A stretch of 64,000 nt of DNA from Flavobacteriales bacterium (lineage in GTDB: Bacteria; Bacteroidota; Bacteroidia; Flavobacteriales; Flavobacteriaceae), in contig JACJYY010000007.1 in the NCBI GenBank assembly GCA_020635875.1, positions 62,001-126,000 on the forward strand, given 5' to 3'. Shown one piece after another: positions 33,978 through 43,650 of this stretch. The notes below the pieces were generated by a model. The model did not search any database. It had not been told where the DNA came from and worked only from the letters and a program-made list of their open reading frames with translations. Within the stretch, counting starts at the first letter, position 1; every line of letters begins with the position of its first letter. The position numbers and the translations under genes were made by a program.

Positions 33978-34502
33978 CTACAAATACAAATCGATTAAAC
34001 CTTCTGGTAAATCAAACAGTATTTTTTTATTGGAACGGTTTACCTCCTTAATGAAACTATCAATAACAGGAACCAAAATTTCTGTTCCTTCATTATCAAT
34101 CTTAAATAAATGTTGATTCATGTTTTCGATGACTTCAACAATTTCTCCAAATACTCCCCTGGAAACATCTTCTGCCTGAAAACCAATAACTTCGTGATAA
34201 TAAAATTTATTCCCTTCTAATTTTGGTAATAAATCCAACGGCAAGTACAACTCGGAACCTATGAGAGATTCGGCTGATGCTTCATCCTCAACATCCTCAA
34301 ATTGAACCCTTAGCAACTCACTTTTGTGCAGTTGACTTTTTTCAATAAAAAATGGAACCAAATTTCTGTTGATTTCAACAAAAACTGATTCCATATTTTC
34401 GTACAAATGAGGCTCGTCTGTATCTAATTTAACAAGAACCTCACCTTTAAAACTGAATTTTGAAATTACCTTACCTAAAAAGAAACAATCCTTTTTTTGC
34501 AT
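33978..34502 (-). CDS. rimM: 16S rRNA processing factor RimM
   Basis: 174 aa. RimM binds S19 and helps mature the 30S head. The N-terminal barrel begins FFLGKVISKFSFKGEVLVKL, and the PRC-barrel half includes YYHEVIGFQAED and VPVIDSFIKEV. It lies 15 bp downstream of rpsP and 4 bp upstream of trmN6. The rpsP-rimM pair is conserved across bacteria. Confidence 0.94.
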   Translation of the reverse strand: MQKKDCFFLGKVISKFSFKGEVLVKLDTDEPHLYENMESVFVEINRNLVPFFIEKSQLHKSELLRVQFEDVEDEASAESLIGSELYLPLDLLPKLEGNKFYYHEVIGFQAEDVSRGVFGEIVEVIENMNQHLFKIDNEGTEILVPVIDSFIKEVNRSNKKILFDLPEGLIDLYL

Positions 34503-34517
34503 GGTAACCCTTATAAA

Positions 34518-35063
34518 TTAAGCTTGAGTTTCTTCTACTGAATCTTCTGATCCAGCCTCAGCAACCACCTCTTCAGAAGCCTCAGTTTCAGCAGCTACTT
34601 CAGCTTCAGCAACAACTGCTTGCGCTTCTTCTTTTCTTTTTTGATTTACCGCCTTTTCAGCTTCTAAAGCTTTGGCTTTAGCTTCTGCTTTAGCTTTGTC
34701 CAAACCAGAAATTGTAGCGTTAATTTTCCCTTCTTTTTCTGCAACCCAAGCCTCAAATTTTGCTTGAGCAGCTTCTTGAGTCAATGCTCCTTTATTAACC
34801 CCTATCTCTAAGTGGTGTTTTAATAAAACTCCTTGAGAAGACAAAACGTTTCTGGCCGTATCCGTTGGCTGAGCACCATTGTGCAACCATTTTACAGCAC
34901 CATCCACGTTTAATTCAATTTGTGGTGGATTTACATTAGGATTGTATGTCCCTAACTTTTCTAAGAATTTACCATCTCTTTTAGCACGTGCATCAGCAGC
35001 AACTACCCAATAAACTGGTTTGTTCTTTTTACCATGTCTTTGTAATCTAATTCTTACAGGCAT
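34518..35063 (-). CDS. rpsP: 30S ribosomal protein S16 with Ala/Glu-rich C-terminal extension
   Basis: 181 aa. The first 80 residues are S16 (MPVRIRLQRHGKKNKPVYWVVAAD, FLEKLGTYNPN, GAQPTDTARNVL). The family is usually 80-90 aa. Here about 95 more residues are added, mostly Lys, Ala and Glu repeats (AKAEAKAKALEAEKAV; EAEVAAETEASEE), giving a long charged helix and acidic tail. Extended S16 is common in Bacteroidota. Its leader carries a tandem 26-bp repeat (35079-35129) below a -7 box at 35138. Confidence 0.95.
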   Translation of the reverse strand: MPVRIRLQRHGKKNKPVYWVVAADARAKRDGKFLEKLGTYNPNVNPPQIELNVDGAVKWLHNGAQPTDTARNVLSSQGVLLKHHLEIGVNKGALTQEAAQAKFEAWVAEKEGKINATISGLDKAKAEAKAKALEAEKAVNQKRKEEAQAVVAEAEVAAETEASEEVVAEAGSEDSVEETQA

Positions 35064-35078
35064 AACTATTCATTTAAA

Positions 35079-35129
35079 TTGAGGTACTCGACCTCGGTTA
35101 AAAATTGAGGTACTCGACCTCGGTTAAAA
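35079..35129 (-). repeat. Tandem duplication with small hairpins in the rpsP leader
   Basis: Two consecutive copies (35079-35104 and 35105-35129) differ only in the length of the terminal A-run. On the minus strand each contains GAGGT-CGAGT-ACCTC, a 5-bp stem with a 5-base loop. The pair lies between the -7 box at 35138 and the rpsP ATG at 35063, so both copies would be in the mRNA leader. Confidence 0.75.
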
Positions 35130-35137
35130 TAAGTTTG

Positions 35138-35145
35138 CAAATATA
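35138..35145 (-). promoter_or_regulatory. -7 element (TATATTTG) of the rpsP operon
   Basis: TATATTTG on the minus strand, about 75 bases before the rpsP ATG. No TTG at standard spacing is found. Confidence 0.5.
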
Positions 35146-35174
35146 TAAAAGTTTTTTTTATTTTGCGAGTATTC

Positions 35175-35191
35175 GAATCTAATTTAGATTC
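35175..35191. repeat. 17-bp palindrome between rpsP and the lipoprotein gene
   Basis: GAATCTA-ATT-TAGATTC: perfect 7-bp arms. It lies between divergent genes, 34 bp upstream of the lipoprotein ATG, and may be an operator. Confidence 0.4.
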
Positions 35192-35225
35192 ACTATTATT
35201 GTACCCCTATAATTAAGTCAATACA

Positions 35226-35732
35226 ATGAATAACTTCAAACGAACAATATCTTATCTCTCATTATTTTTGATAGCGATGACCGTTCTTTTTTCGTCATGC
35301 ACTCAAGAAATCACGTTTAGAGAACCTGCCCTACAAGGAGAGAAAGACAGTACAAATTTTTGGCTAGCTTTTGACGTAAGAGCGTATCCTGTGGAAGTAG
35401 ACAAAACTATTTCGTATGCTATTGAAGCTACCAACGGTACCGATAAAATCATTTTTCAATTACCTTCAGTAAATAAGGGTTCTTATGATTTTGGAAGAAA
35501 CGATGTGCGAAAAGTTACTTTTACAAGCATATTGGGCGTTAATATTTTAGAATATACCACTGGTATTAACAGAGGAAATGGTAGATTGAAGATAACAGAA
35601 AGCGATATGGACAACCAAACCATAAGTGGAGAATTTTATTTTGAAGCCATTAAAACAAATGAAGTAGACACCATTTTTGCTGACACGGTTAGATTTAGAA
35701 AAGGATTATTCTACAAAATCCCTGTGCGATAA
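35226..35732 (+). CDS. Lipoprotein of the DUF6252 type
   Basis: 168 aa. It has a lipoprotein signal peptide with lipobox LFSSC and Cys25 as the lipidated residue. The mature part alternates beta strands (FWLAFDVRAYPVEVDK, TISYAIEATN, RLKITESDMDNQTISGEFYFEA) as in the small DUF6252 lipoproteins of Bacteroidota. Function is unknown. It stands alone, with a terminator at 35764 before dnaE. Confidence 0.75.
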   Translation: MNNFKRTISYLSLFLIAMTVLFSSCTQEITFREPALQGEKDSTNFWLAFDVRAYPVEVDKTISYAIEATNGTDKIIFQLPSVNKGSYDFGRNDVRKVTFTSILGVNILEYTTGINRGNGRLKITESDMDNQTISGEFYFEAIKTNEVDTIFADTVRFRKGLFYKIPVR

Positions 35733-35763
35733 TAATCTAAAAATACAATTAGGAGGCTGTCTG

Positions 35764-35780
35764 AAAAGGCGGCCTTTTTT
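35764..35780 (+). terminator. Short terminator after the lipoprotein gene
   Basis: AAAAGG-CGG-CCTTTT followed by TT. A minimal stem, 31 bp past the stop. Confidence 0.5.
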
Positions 35781-35820
35781 GTTGAATTTTAGTATATTGT
35801 AGCCTCAAAAAATCGCCTTC

Positions 35821-38800
35821 ATGTACATTATTTTTGATACGGAAACAACGGGTTTACCCAAAAGATTCGACGCACCCATTACAGATCTAGACAATTGGCC
35901 TAGATGTATTCAGATTGCTTGGCAATTGCATGATGAAATGGGGACGTGCATCGAACATAAAGATTTTTTGATTCGACCAGAAGGTTTTAACATCCCTTAT
36001 GATGCTGAGAGAATCCATGGGATCTCAACAGAATTAGCAGAAAAACAAGGTATTCCTTTAGCGGAAGCATTGGGTTATTTTAACATAGCATTAAATAAAG
36101 CCAAATTCGTTGTTGGGCAAAACGTCAAATTTGACACCAATATAGTCGGTGCCGAATTTCATCGATTACAATTAGATAATAATTTACAGAAATTACCCAT
36201 TCTTGACACCTGTACAGAAGTAACTGCCGAATTGTGTCAAATACCAGGAGGACGAGGCGGAAAGTTTAAACTCCCTACTCTTACAGAACTCCACGAACAT
36301 TTATTTGGAGAACCCTTTGCCGAAGCACATAATGCTACTGCCGACGTTGAGGCCACCACTCGATGTTTTTTCGAACTCATTCGATTAAAACAATTCAATA
36401 CTGAAGAATTAGATGTTCCTCAAGATTATTTTGAAAAATTTGGTCAACACAACCCTCAACCTATTCAGGTTATTGGATTACAACACATCAACCTTAAAGC
36501 TGCTTCGGACAAGATACGAGAGGAACTCAAACAGAGCGAAACAACGATTTCTGACAGCAACCTTTCTAAAAACTTAGCGCTTTTACAAGACGCCCCTTTT
36601 GCTCATTTACACAACCACTCCCAATATTCCATCCTGCAATCAACTATAAGTATTGACTCATTAATAAAGGTAACTATTGACCAGAAAATGGAAGCAGTCG
36701 CTTTAACCGATCATGCCAACATGATGGGAGCCTTTCATTTTGTCAAAGGACTATCTATTCATAACAAAGGAGTTTCTGCCCGAAAAAAAGAAGCCGAAGA
36801 AAAAGGAGAAATTTTTAGCGAAAAACCGATTATTCCGATAGTAGGTTGCGAATTATTTGTTTGTGAAAACCACTTGGACAAAACCAGAAAAGACAACGGT
36901 TATCAAATTGTATTTTTAGCCAAAAACAAAAGAGGCTACCACAACTTAGCCAAGTTATCATCCATCGCACATGTGGATGGAAAATATTATGTTCCTCGTG
37001 TAGACAAAGAGGTTATTAAACAATACAAAGAAGACTTAATCGTACTTTCAGGAAATCTATACGGCGAAATCCCTAATAAAATTCTCAACATTGGAGAAAA
37101 ACAGGCAGAGGAAGCACTATTATGGTGGAAAAACGAATTTCAGGATGATTTTTATCTTGAAATCATGCGACACAATCAAGAGGACGAAGATCGTGTAAAC
37201 GCTGTTTTGATAGATCTGGCACGTCAACACAATATAAAACTCGTCGCCACAAATAACACCTACTATGCCAATCAAGAAGACGCTAATGCGCATGATATCT
37301 TATTGTGTGTAAACGATGGAGAAAAACAAACCACACCAATTGGTCGTGGACGAGGATTTAGGTATGGACTACCCAATCAAGAATACTACTTTAAGAGTCC
37401 TGAACAAATGAAAGAGCTTTTTAAGGATATTCCTGAAGCCATAATCAACATCAAAGAGATTATTGATAAAGTAGAACCTTATGAATTAGCTCGAGACGTC
37501 TTACTTCCTGCTTTTAACATCCCTGAACAATTCCAGTTTGAAGAAGATAAAGTAGATGGAGGAAAAAGAGGCGAAAATGCTTATCTGAAACACATTACTT
37601 ATGAAGGAGCCAAAAAGCGATACGACGAAATCACACCTGAAATTAAGGACCGACTAGATTTTGAACTACAAGTCATTGAAAAAACAGGTTATCCTGGTTA
37701 TTTTTTGATTGTAGAAGATTTCATCAGAGAAGCGCGCAATATGGATGTATCTGTAGGCCCTGGACGAGGGTCCGCTGCTGGTAGTGCTGTGGCTTACTGT
37801 CTCGGTATTACCAATTTAGACCCCATTAAGTACGATTTGCTTTTTGAGCGTTTCTTAAATCCTGATCGTGTAAGCATGCCCGATATTGATATAGACTTTG
37901 ATGACGAAGGACGTGGTCGTGTAATGGATTATGTGATAAAAAAATATGGCGCTAATCAAGTAGCACAAATCATTACCTATGGTACTATGGCAGCTAAATC
38001 CTCCATTAGGGATACTGCACGTGTACTTGACTTACCTTTATTTGAAGCCGATAGGATTGCCAAATTAATTCCTAACACGAAACTGGCCAAAATATTTGGA
38101 AAATCCCAAGAAGAACTCAAAGAGAAATTCCGCTCGGAAGAAATTGAGAGCATCAATCAATTATTGGCTATTTCCGAGGGTGATAATCTAGAGGCAGAAA
38201 CCATTAAACAAGCCCGAAAACTAGAAGGATCTGTTCGTAATACAGGAATACATGCTTGCGGTGTGATTATTACCCCTGACGACATCACTAAGTTTGTCCC
38301 TGTAGCTTTGGCAAAAGATTCTGATATGTACTGCACTCAGTTTGACAACTCTGTAGTGGAAAGCGCAGGATTACTAAAAATGGACTTTTTGGGCCTTAAA
38401 ACCCTAACCTTAATAAAAGATACCGTCAAAATCGTTAAACTAAGACACGACATTGATCTTGACCCAGAAAACTTTCCTCTGGATGATGTAAAAACGTATG
38501 AGCTTTTCCAGAGAGGAGAAACAGTTGGTATATTCCAATATGAATCCGCTGGTATGCAGAAATACATGAAGGAACTAAAGCCTACTGTATTTGCGGATTT
38601 GATTGCCATGAATGCCTTATATCGGCCAGGACCTTTGGAATACATTCCTAGCTTTATTAGAAGAAAACACGGAGAAGAAGAAATTATTTACGATTTAGAT
38701 GCTTGTGAAGAATACCTAAAAGAAACCTATGGTATTACAGTATATCAAGAGCAGGTGATGTTGCTTTCGCAAAAACTAGCTGGTTTTACGAAGGGCGAAG

Positions 38801-40248
38801 CAGACGTTTTACGAAAAGCAATGGGTAAGAAAATATTTGCCTTACTAGAACAGCTAAAGCCAAAATTCTTAGATGGAGGAGAAAAAAACGGACATGATCG
38901 TAGCAAATTAGAGAAAATATGGAAAGACTGGGAAGCCTTTGCTGCCTATGCATTCAATAAATCTCACTCCACTTGTTATGCTTGGATAGCCTATCAAACT
39001 GCTTATCTAAAAGCCCATTATCCAGCTGAATATATGGCCGCTGTATTATCCAACAACATGAATGACATCAAATCTGTAACCTTCTTTATGGAAGAATGTA
39101 AGCGGATGGGACTGGAAGTGTTAGGACCTTGTGTTAACGAATCCTATTATAAGTTTACCGTAAACAAAGAAGGAGCTGTGCGTTTTGGAATGGGAGCTAT
39201 CAAAGGTGTAGGAAGTGGTGCTGTAGCAACTATTGTCGAAAATCGAAAAGACGGAGAGTATCAGTCCATTTTTGATATGGCAAAAAAGATAGACCTGCGT
39301 GCTGCTAATAAAAAGGCATTTGAAAATCTCATCTTAGCTGGAGGACTTGACACTTTCAAAAACACCCATAGAGCACAGTATTTCCACGACGAAGGTGACG
39401 GAATATTATTTTTTGAAAAGGCCATTAGATTTGCTTCAAAATACCAAGACAGTCAAAACTCTTCACAAGTTAGTTTGTTTGGAGATTCGTCAGAGGTACA
39501 AATCCCTGAACCGTTAGTCCCTCCATGTGAAGAATGGGGTACTATGAAAAAACTGGCCAAAGAAAAAGAAGTTGTAGGAATTTATATTTCTGGACATCCT
39601 TTGGACGATTACAAATATCAACTCAAATATTTTTGCAACATCACTTTGAATCATTTTGAAAATCTAGATTCATTAGTTGGCAAAAGCATATCCGTAGGAG
39701 GTATCATTACCGATGTTCAACACCGATTATCAAAATCGAATAAAGGTTGGGCTACCTTTACCATCGAAGATTATGAAGGTCACAAAGAGTTTAGAATTTT
39801 TAACGAAGAATACCTCAAGTTCAAACACTTTTTAATCCCAAATAATTTCGTTTACCTGAAGATAATTGTAAAAGAAGGCTGGACAAACAAAGAGACAGGA
39901 AAAAAATCAGAACCATTAATCCAATTTGTCCAGATTACCTATTTACACGACATACTGAACGATTTATCCAAAAAAATAACTATCCAGCTCGACATAAAGT
40001 CAATTAGCCCAGAAAGCGCTCAGAATATCGCTCATACTATCAAAGAAAACCAAGGAGAAAAATCCCTATATTTTGATATTTTCGAAATAGAAACCTCATC
40101 CCAAATACAACCTCATCTGGAAAATTTTGGAGAAAAAAACCTAGTCAAAACACGCATGTCTCTCAACAGCAGAAGATATAAAGTAGACATCAACAAAAAA
40201 TTACTCAGCACTCTTGATCGAGCAAAAATTTCGTATAAAATAAACTAA
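35821..40248 (+). CDS. dnaE: DNA polymerase III subunit alpha with fused proofreading exonuclease
   Basis: 1475 aa, longer than the usual 1150-1200 because about 190 N-terminal residues form a DnaQ-like DEDDh exonuclease: IIFDTETTGLP at 3-13 and HNATADVEATTRC near 168-180. The PHP domain follows (HLHNHSQYSIL, ALTDHANMMGAF). The polymerase core has the catalytic aspartates in PDIDIDFDDEGRG, then helix-hairpin-helix and OB-fold domains near the end. It is the replicative polymerase. The fusion puts proofreading in the same chain, as known in Bacteroidota. The ATG at 35821 begins directly on the exonuclease first strand. A terminator precedes the gene. Confidence 0.97.
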   Translation: MYIIFDTETTGLPKRFDAPITDLDNWPRCIQIAWQLHDEMGTCIEHKDFLIRPEGFNIPYDAERIHGISTELAEKQGIPLAEALGYFNIALNKAKFVVGQNVKFDTNIVGAEFHRLQLDNNLQKLPILDTCTEVTAELCQIPGGRGGKFKLPTLTELHEHLFGEPFAEAHNATADVEATTRCFFELIRLKQFNTEELDVPQDYFEKFGQHNPQPIQVIGLQHINLKAASDKIREELKQSETTISDSNLSKNLALLQDAPFAHLHNHSQYSILQSTISIDSLIKVTIDQKMEAVALTDHANMMGAFHFVKGLSIHNKGVSARKKEAEEKGEIFSEKPIIPIVGCELFVCENHLDKTRKDNGYQIVFLAKNKRGYHNLAKLSSIAHVDGKYYVPRVDKEVIKQYKEDLIVLSGNLYGEIPNKILNIGEKQAEEALLWWKNEFQDDFYLEIMRHNQEDEDRVNAVLIDLARQHNIKLVATNNTYYANQEDANAHDILLCVNDGEKQTTPIGRGRGFRYGLPNQEYYFKSPEQMKELFKDIPEAIINIKEIIDKVEPYELARDVLLPAFNIPEQFQFEEDKVDGGKRGENAYLKHITYEGAKKRYDEITPEIKDRLDFELQVIEKTGYPGYFLIVEDFIREARNMDVSVGPGRGSAAGSAVAYCLGITNLDPIKYDLLFERFLNPDRVSMPDIDIDFDDEGRGRVMDYVIKKYGANQVAQIITYGTMAAKSSIRDTARVLDLPLFEADRIAKLIPNTKLAKIFGKSQEELKEKFRSEEIESINQLLAISEGDNLEAETIKQARKLEGSVRNTGIHACGVIITPDDITKFVPVALAKDSDMYCTQFDNSVVESAGLLKMDFLGLKTLTLIKDTVKIVKLRHDIDLDPENFPLDDVKTYELFQRGETVGIFQYESAGMQKYMKELKPTVFADLIAMNALYRPGPLEYIPSFIRRKHGEEEIIYDLDACEEYLKETYGITVYQEQVMLLSQKLAGFTKGEADVLRKAMGKKIFALLEQLKPKFLDGGEKNGHDRSKLEKIWKDWEAFAAYAFNKSHSTCYAWIAYQTAYLKAHYPAEYMAAVLSNNMNDIKSVTFFMEECKRMGLEVLGPCVNESYYKFTVNKEGAVRFGMGAIKGVGSGAVATIVENRKDGEYQSIFDMAKKIDLRAANKKAFENLILAGGLDTFKNTHRAQYFHDEGDGILFFEKAIRFASKYQDSQNSSQVSLFGDSSEVQIPEPLVPPCEEWGTMKKLAKEKEVVGIYISGHPLDDYKYQLKYFCNITLNHFENLDSLVGKSISVGGIITDVQHRLSKSNKGWATFTIEDYEGHKEFRIFNEEYLKFKHFLIPNNFVYLKIIVKEGWTNKETGKKSEPLIQFVQITYLHDILNDLSKKITIQLDIKSISPESAQNIAHTIKENQGEKSLYFDIFEIETSSQIQPHLENFGEKNLVKTRMSLNSRRYKVDINKKLLSTLDRAKISYKIN

Positions 40249-40315
40249 TCAAAAAAGGCAATTTTAAAATAACAAAAAGTGATTTGCCTTGTTAAAGGTT
40301 TCACAAAAAAATAAG

Positions 40316-40323
40316 TAAGTTTG
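40316..40323 (+). promoter_or_regulatory. -7 element (TAAGTTTG) of trxA
   Basis: TAAGTTTG lies 26 bases before the ATG at 40350. A TTG occurs 24 bases further upstream, slightly too far for the consensus. Confidence 0.5.
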
Positions 40324-40349
40324 CCTTACTAATTTAAAAAGAAAACGAT

Positions 40350-40667
40350 ATGGCATTAGAAATCACAGATGCTACTTTTGAAGAAGTAGTATTAAAATCG
40401 GACAAACCTGTTTTGGTAGACTTTTGGGCAGCTTGGTGTGGACCGTGTCGTATGGTTGGACCAGTTATTGAACAGCTTAGTGACGAATACAAAGACACTG
40501 CTGTAGTAGGTAAAGTAGACGTAGATGCAAATCAAGAATTTGCAGCAAAATACGGTGTACGTAATATTCCAACTGTGCTGTTATTTAAAAACGGCGAAGT
40601 GGTTAGCCGACAAGTAGGTGTTGCACCTAAGCAAACGTATGCTGAATCTATTGACGCTGCTCTTTAA
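40350..40667 (+). CDS. trxA: Thioredoxin
   Basis: 105 aa. Canonical thioredoxin with active site WAAWCGPCRM and cis-proline motif NIPTVLLFKNGE. It reduces protein disulfides in the cytoplasm. It stands alone with its own promoter and a terminator at 40702. It contrasts with the CxxC-less relative at 19837. Confidence 0.96.
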   Translation: MALEITDATFEEVVLKSDKPVLVDFWAAWCGPCRMVGPVIEQLSDEYKDTAVVGKVDVDANQEFAAKYGVRNIPTVLLFKNGEVVSRQVGVAPKQTYAESIDAAL

Positions 40668-40701
40668 GGAAACTTAAAAACAACAAACAAAACTCGATAT
40701 G

Positions 40702-40731
40702 GGCTTGAGGTATTAACTCAAGCCTTTTTTT
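40702..40731 (+). terminator. Terminator after trxA
   Basis: GGCTTGAG (40702-40709) pairs with CTCAAGCC (40717-40724) and is followed by seven T. Confidence 0.85.
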
Positions 40732-40824
40732 ATGCCCTTCTTTTTTAAACAAAAATTTCTACCAAAAAACTGTATATTGCAGAGTATAAGATTATTACCC
40801 TTAATTAACACAAATCTATTCATT

Positions 40825-43608
40825 ATGAAAAAAATTACTTTCTTAATTGTATTACTATACTCTTCCTTTCTGACTTTTGGTCAAGTAGGAGTAAGCACAT
40901 CTCCCGTCATCCCCACTGCGTCTGATGACATTGTTCTAAAATTCGATGCTTTAGGAACTCCTCTAGAAAGCGCTGATGGGATATATGCCCATATTGGTTT
41001 GACTGTTAACGGTAACCGATGGAAAGGTGTAATTGCAGGCTGGGCAGTTAACGTACCGAAAAACACTTTTACTAATATTGGTGGCACTCAATACGAACTC
41101 AATCTAGGTAATCTACATGATTATTTTGGCTTTGACCGTTCAACTGATGTCATTTCCGAAATCTGTTTAGTAATACGAAACGCTACAGGATCTGCCAAAT
41201 CCGAAAATGACGACATCTTTATTAAAATCCATGAAGATGGCCTAAATGCGCAAATCACTTCACCTAGTAACTCACAAGTTTTTGAACAGGGAACTTCAAC
41301 CACTATTGTTGCAGACGCCTCAGCTGCTGCCAAACTTGAAATCTATATCAACAACGATTTAGTGGCAAGTGAAGAATCCGTAACCACCCTTTCTAAAGAG
41401 GTAACCTTTTCCTCTCAAGGAAACGTAACGATCAAAGTAGTTGCCACAACAGACACAGCAACAAAAGAACACGAAATCAATATTTATGTCCCACAGGTAA
41501 CTATACAGGAAACACGTCCTAGTAACCTAAAACACGGAATTACCCGACATGAAAACGGAGATGTTAGCTTTATGCTATTTGCTACTAACAAGACTGGAGT
41601 AATGATTGTCGGCGATTTTAATGATTGGACTTTTTCATCGGATTACCAAATGAAGAAAGATGGCGACTATTACTGGTTAACTATTCCTGCAGGAAAATTA
41701 GACCCCAATGCCGAATATGCTTACCAATATGTCGTAGATTTTAATAAAAGATTTGCAGATCCGTATTGCGAAAAAGTTTTAGACCCAGATCAAGATAAGT
41801 GGCTAAACAACTCTCAATATCCTAATCTAAAGCCTTATCCTCATGACAAAACATCTGGTTTAGCTTCATCCTTTATCATAAATGAACCCGCTTATGACTG
41901 GAAAGACGGCAACTTTGTAAGACCAAACAAAACCAATGCGGTGATTTACGAATTACACTTGAGAGACTTTACCTCTGAAGGGACTTTAAATGCTGCGTTT
42001 AACCGTTTAGATTACCTAAAAGGTTTAGGTGTTACCACTATTGAGTTGATGCCCATCAATGAGTTTGAAGGAAACAACAGTTGGGGATATAATCCTAGTT
42101 TTTATTTTGCACTGGATAAAGCCTATGGCACTAAAAACGACTTAAAAAGGTTTGTGAACGGTTGCCACCAAAGAGGCATGTCTGTGATTTTAGACATGGT
42201 ATTCAATCACACTTTTGGGCAATCTCCTTTGCTTCAAATGTACGAGTTCTCATATGACGACGGAGGTAAGACAGTCAATAACCCTTATTATGCAGACCAA
42301 CACAATTTTAAGGAGCCTGGCATGCGTTATGGACTTAAAATTGACCATGAATCGGAACATACACAACGTTGGATAAAAGACGCTATGTCATACTGGATTA
42401 ACGAATACCATGTAGACGGTTATCGTTTAGATTTAACCAAAGGATTTACCAACACACAGTATCCTGTAGGAGACTGGGGAAGTGCCAGAGACCAAACACG
42501 TATTAACCGATTATTAGATTATTCTAATTATGTACACACTAATCACGGACAAGATATTATTTTCAGTTGTGAGCATCTGGCTGATAATTCAGAAGAAAAA
42601 GAATTAGCCGACAAAGGATTGATGTTTTGGGGAAACATGAACCACAAATATGGACAAGCTGCAATGGGCTACAGCTCGGACTCTGACTTATCCAGTGCAT
42701 ACCATGACAACAGAGGCTGGAACAACAAACATTTAATCTCATACATGGAAAGCCATGACGAAGAAAGAAACATGTATCGTCTACTCAATTGGGGACAAAT
42801 TAAAGGAGATTATAATACCAAAGAAGAAGCTACTGCCTTAAAACGATTAGAACTAGCTACGTGTTTTTTCCTGACCATTCCTGGGCCAAAGTTAATCTGG
42901 CAATTTGGAGAATTAGGCTATGATTATGGCATTAATTACTGCATGAATACAGACACTTATGGAGATTGTAGAGTGGATCGCAAACCGATAAAATGGGAAT
43001 ATTTTGACAATACAAACAGACGCAACCTGTATGGTGTTTACAATAAACTCAATACACTAAAACAAGCCTTCCCTAATACTTTTAACTCTTCTACAGTTAG
43101 AATGTCTTTAGATGGATTAACCAAAAGAATCAGGTTGTTTGATGACAACGATAGATCTGCCTCTGGTTTACACGTCGTTGTAATCGGTAACTTTGATACA
43201 GTAGCCAAAGACGTCGAACCAATGTTTGCCTATACGGGCACTTGGTATGAATTCTTTAGTGGAGAAGAAAGACAAGTTACAGAAATCGAAACAGGGACAA
43301 TACGATTACAACCAGGAGAATATAGGTTATATTCTACTCAAAAATTCTTATCCAACAACAAATTTGAGTTTGAAGGAATATCAGAGAACCAAATTAAATT
43401 ATTCCCTAATCCAGCGAATGATCAAATTAGTTTTAGCCAAACTATTAGTTCAGCTATAATTGTTGACATTAGCGGTAAAATTGTAGCATCCTATGACAAT
43501 GTCAACGACAACACAATTACTATTGAACAACTGAACAGTGGTTTCTATTTTGTACAAACCGAAGATCAAAATGGAAAAACCTCCATACTGAGGTTTGTGA
43601 AGGAATAA
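40825..43608 (+). CDS. Secreted GH13 alpha-amylase family enzyme with T9SS sorting tail
   Basis: 927 aa from ATG at 40825. A longer frame to 40732 adds 31 residues overlapping the trxA terminator and would hide the signal peptide. Residues 1-20 are the signal. An N-terminal starch-binding-like domain covers about 24-130, an Ig-like domain 140-222 and a CBM48-like module 240-320 (VMIVGDFNDW). The GH13 barrel from about 370 has nucleophile D536 (YRLD), acid/base E583 (SCEHLAD) and H644-D645 (SHDEE). The last 70 residues (LFPNPANDQISF) are a type IX secretion sorting domain, so it is exported to the surface or medium. It degrades alpha-glucans. No Sus genes are adjacent. Confidence 0.92.
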   Translation: MKKITFLIVLLYSSFLTFGQVGVSTSPVIPTASDDIVLKFDALGTPLESADGIYAHIGLTVNGNRWKGVIAGWAVNVPKNTFTNIGGTQYELNLGNLHDYFGFDRSTDVISEICLVIRNATGSAKSENDDIFIKIHEDGLNAQITSPSNSQVFEQGTSTTIVADASAAAKLEIYINNDLVASEESVTTLSKEVTFSSQGNVTIKVVATTDTATKEHEINIYVPQVTIQETRPSNLKHGITRHENGDVSFMLFATNKTGVMIVGDFNDWTFSSDYQMKKDGDYYWLTIPAGKLDPNAEYAYQYVVDFNKRFADPYCEKVLDPDQDKWLNNSQYPNLKPYPHDKTSGLASSFIINEPAYDWKDGNFVRPNKTNAVIYELHLRDFTSEGTLNAAFNRLDYLKGLGVTTIELMPINEFEGNNSWGYNPSFYFALDKAYGTKNDLKRFVNGCHQRGMSVILDMVFNHTFGQSPLLQMYEFSYDDGGKTVNNPYYADQHNFKEPGMRYGLKIDHESEHTQRWIKDAMSYWINEYHVDGYRLDLTKGFTNTQYPVGDWGSARDQTRINRLLDYSNYVHTNHGQDIIFSCEHLADNSEEKELADKGLMFWGNMNHKYGQAAMGYSSDSDLSSAYHDNRGWNNKHLISYMESHDEERNMYRLLNWGQIKGDYNTKEEATALKRLELATCFFLTIPGPKLIWQFGELGYDYGINYCMNTDTYGDCRVDRKPIKWEYFDNTNRRNLYGVYNKLNTLKQAFPNTFNSSTVRMSLDGLTKRIRLFDDNDRSASGLHVVVIGNFDTVAKDVEPMFAYTGTWYEFFSGEERQVTEIETGTIRLQPGEYRLYSTQKFLSNNKFEFEGISENQIKLFPNPANDQISFSQTISSAIIVDISGKIVASYDNVNDNTITIEQLNSGFYFVQTEDQNGKTSILRFVKE

Positions 43609-43613
43609 TAACA

Positions 43614-43643
43614 AAAGAGGCTACTCGATCGAGTAGCCTCTTT
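43614..43643. terminator. Bidirectional terminator between the amylase and RND genes
   Basis: AAAGAGGCTACTCGAT continues into its own complement, giving a 15-bp palindrome (43614-43643) with T residues on both strands. It separates convergent genes. Confidence 0.85.
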
Positions 43644-43650
43644 TGTTGCT

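Noticed and set aside
35079..35129. CRISPR or insertion-sequence end
   Set aside because: Only two adjacent copies without spacers, no cas gene or transposase nearby; better explained as a leader duplication.
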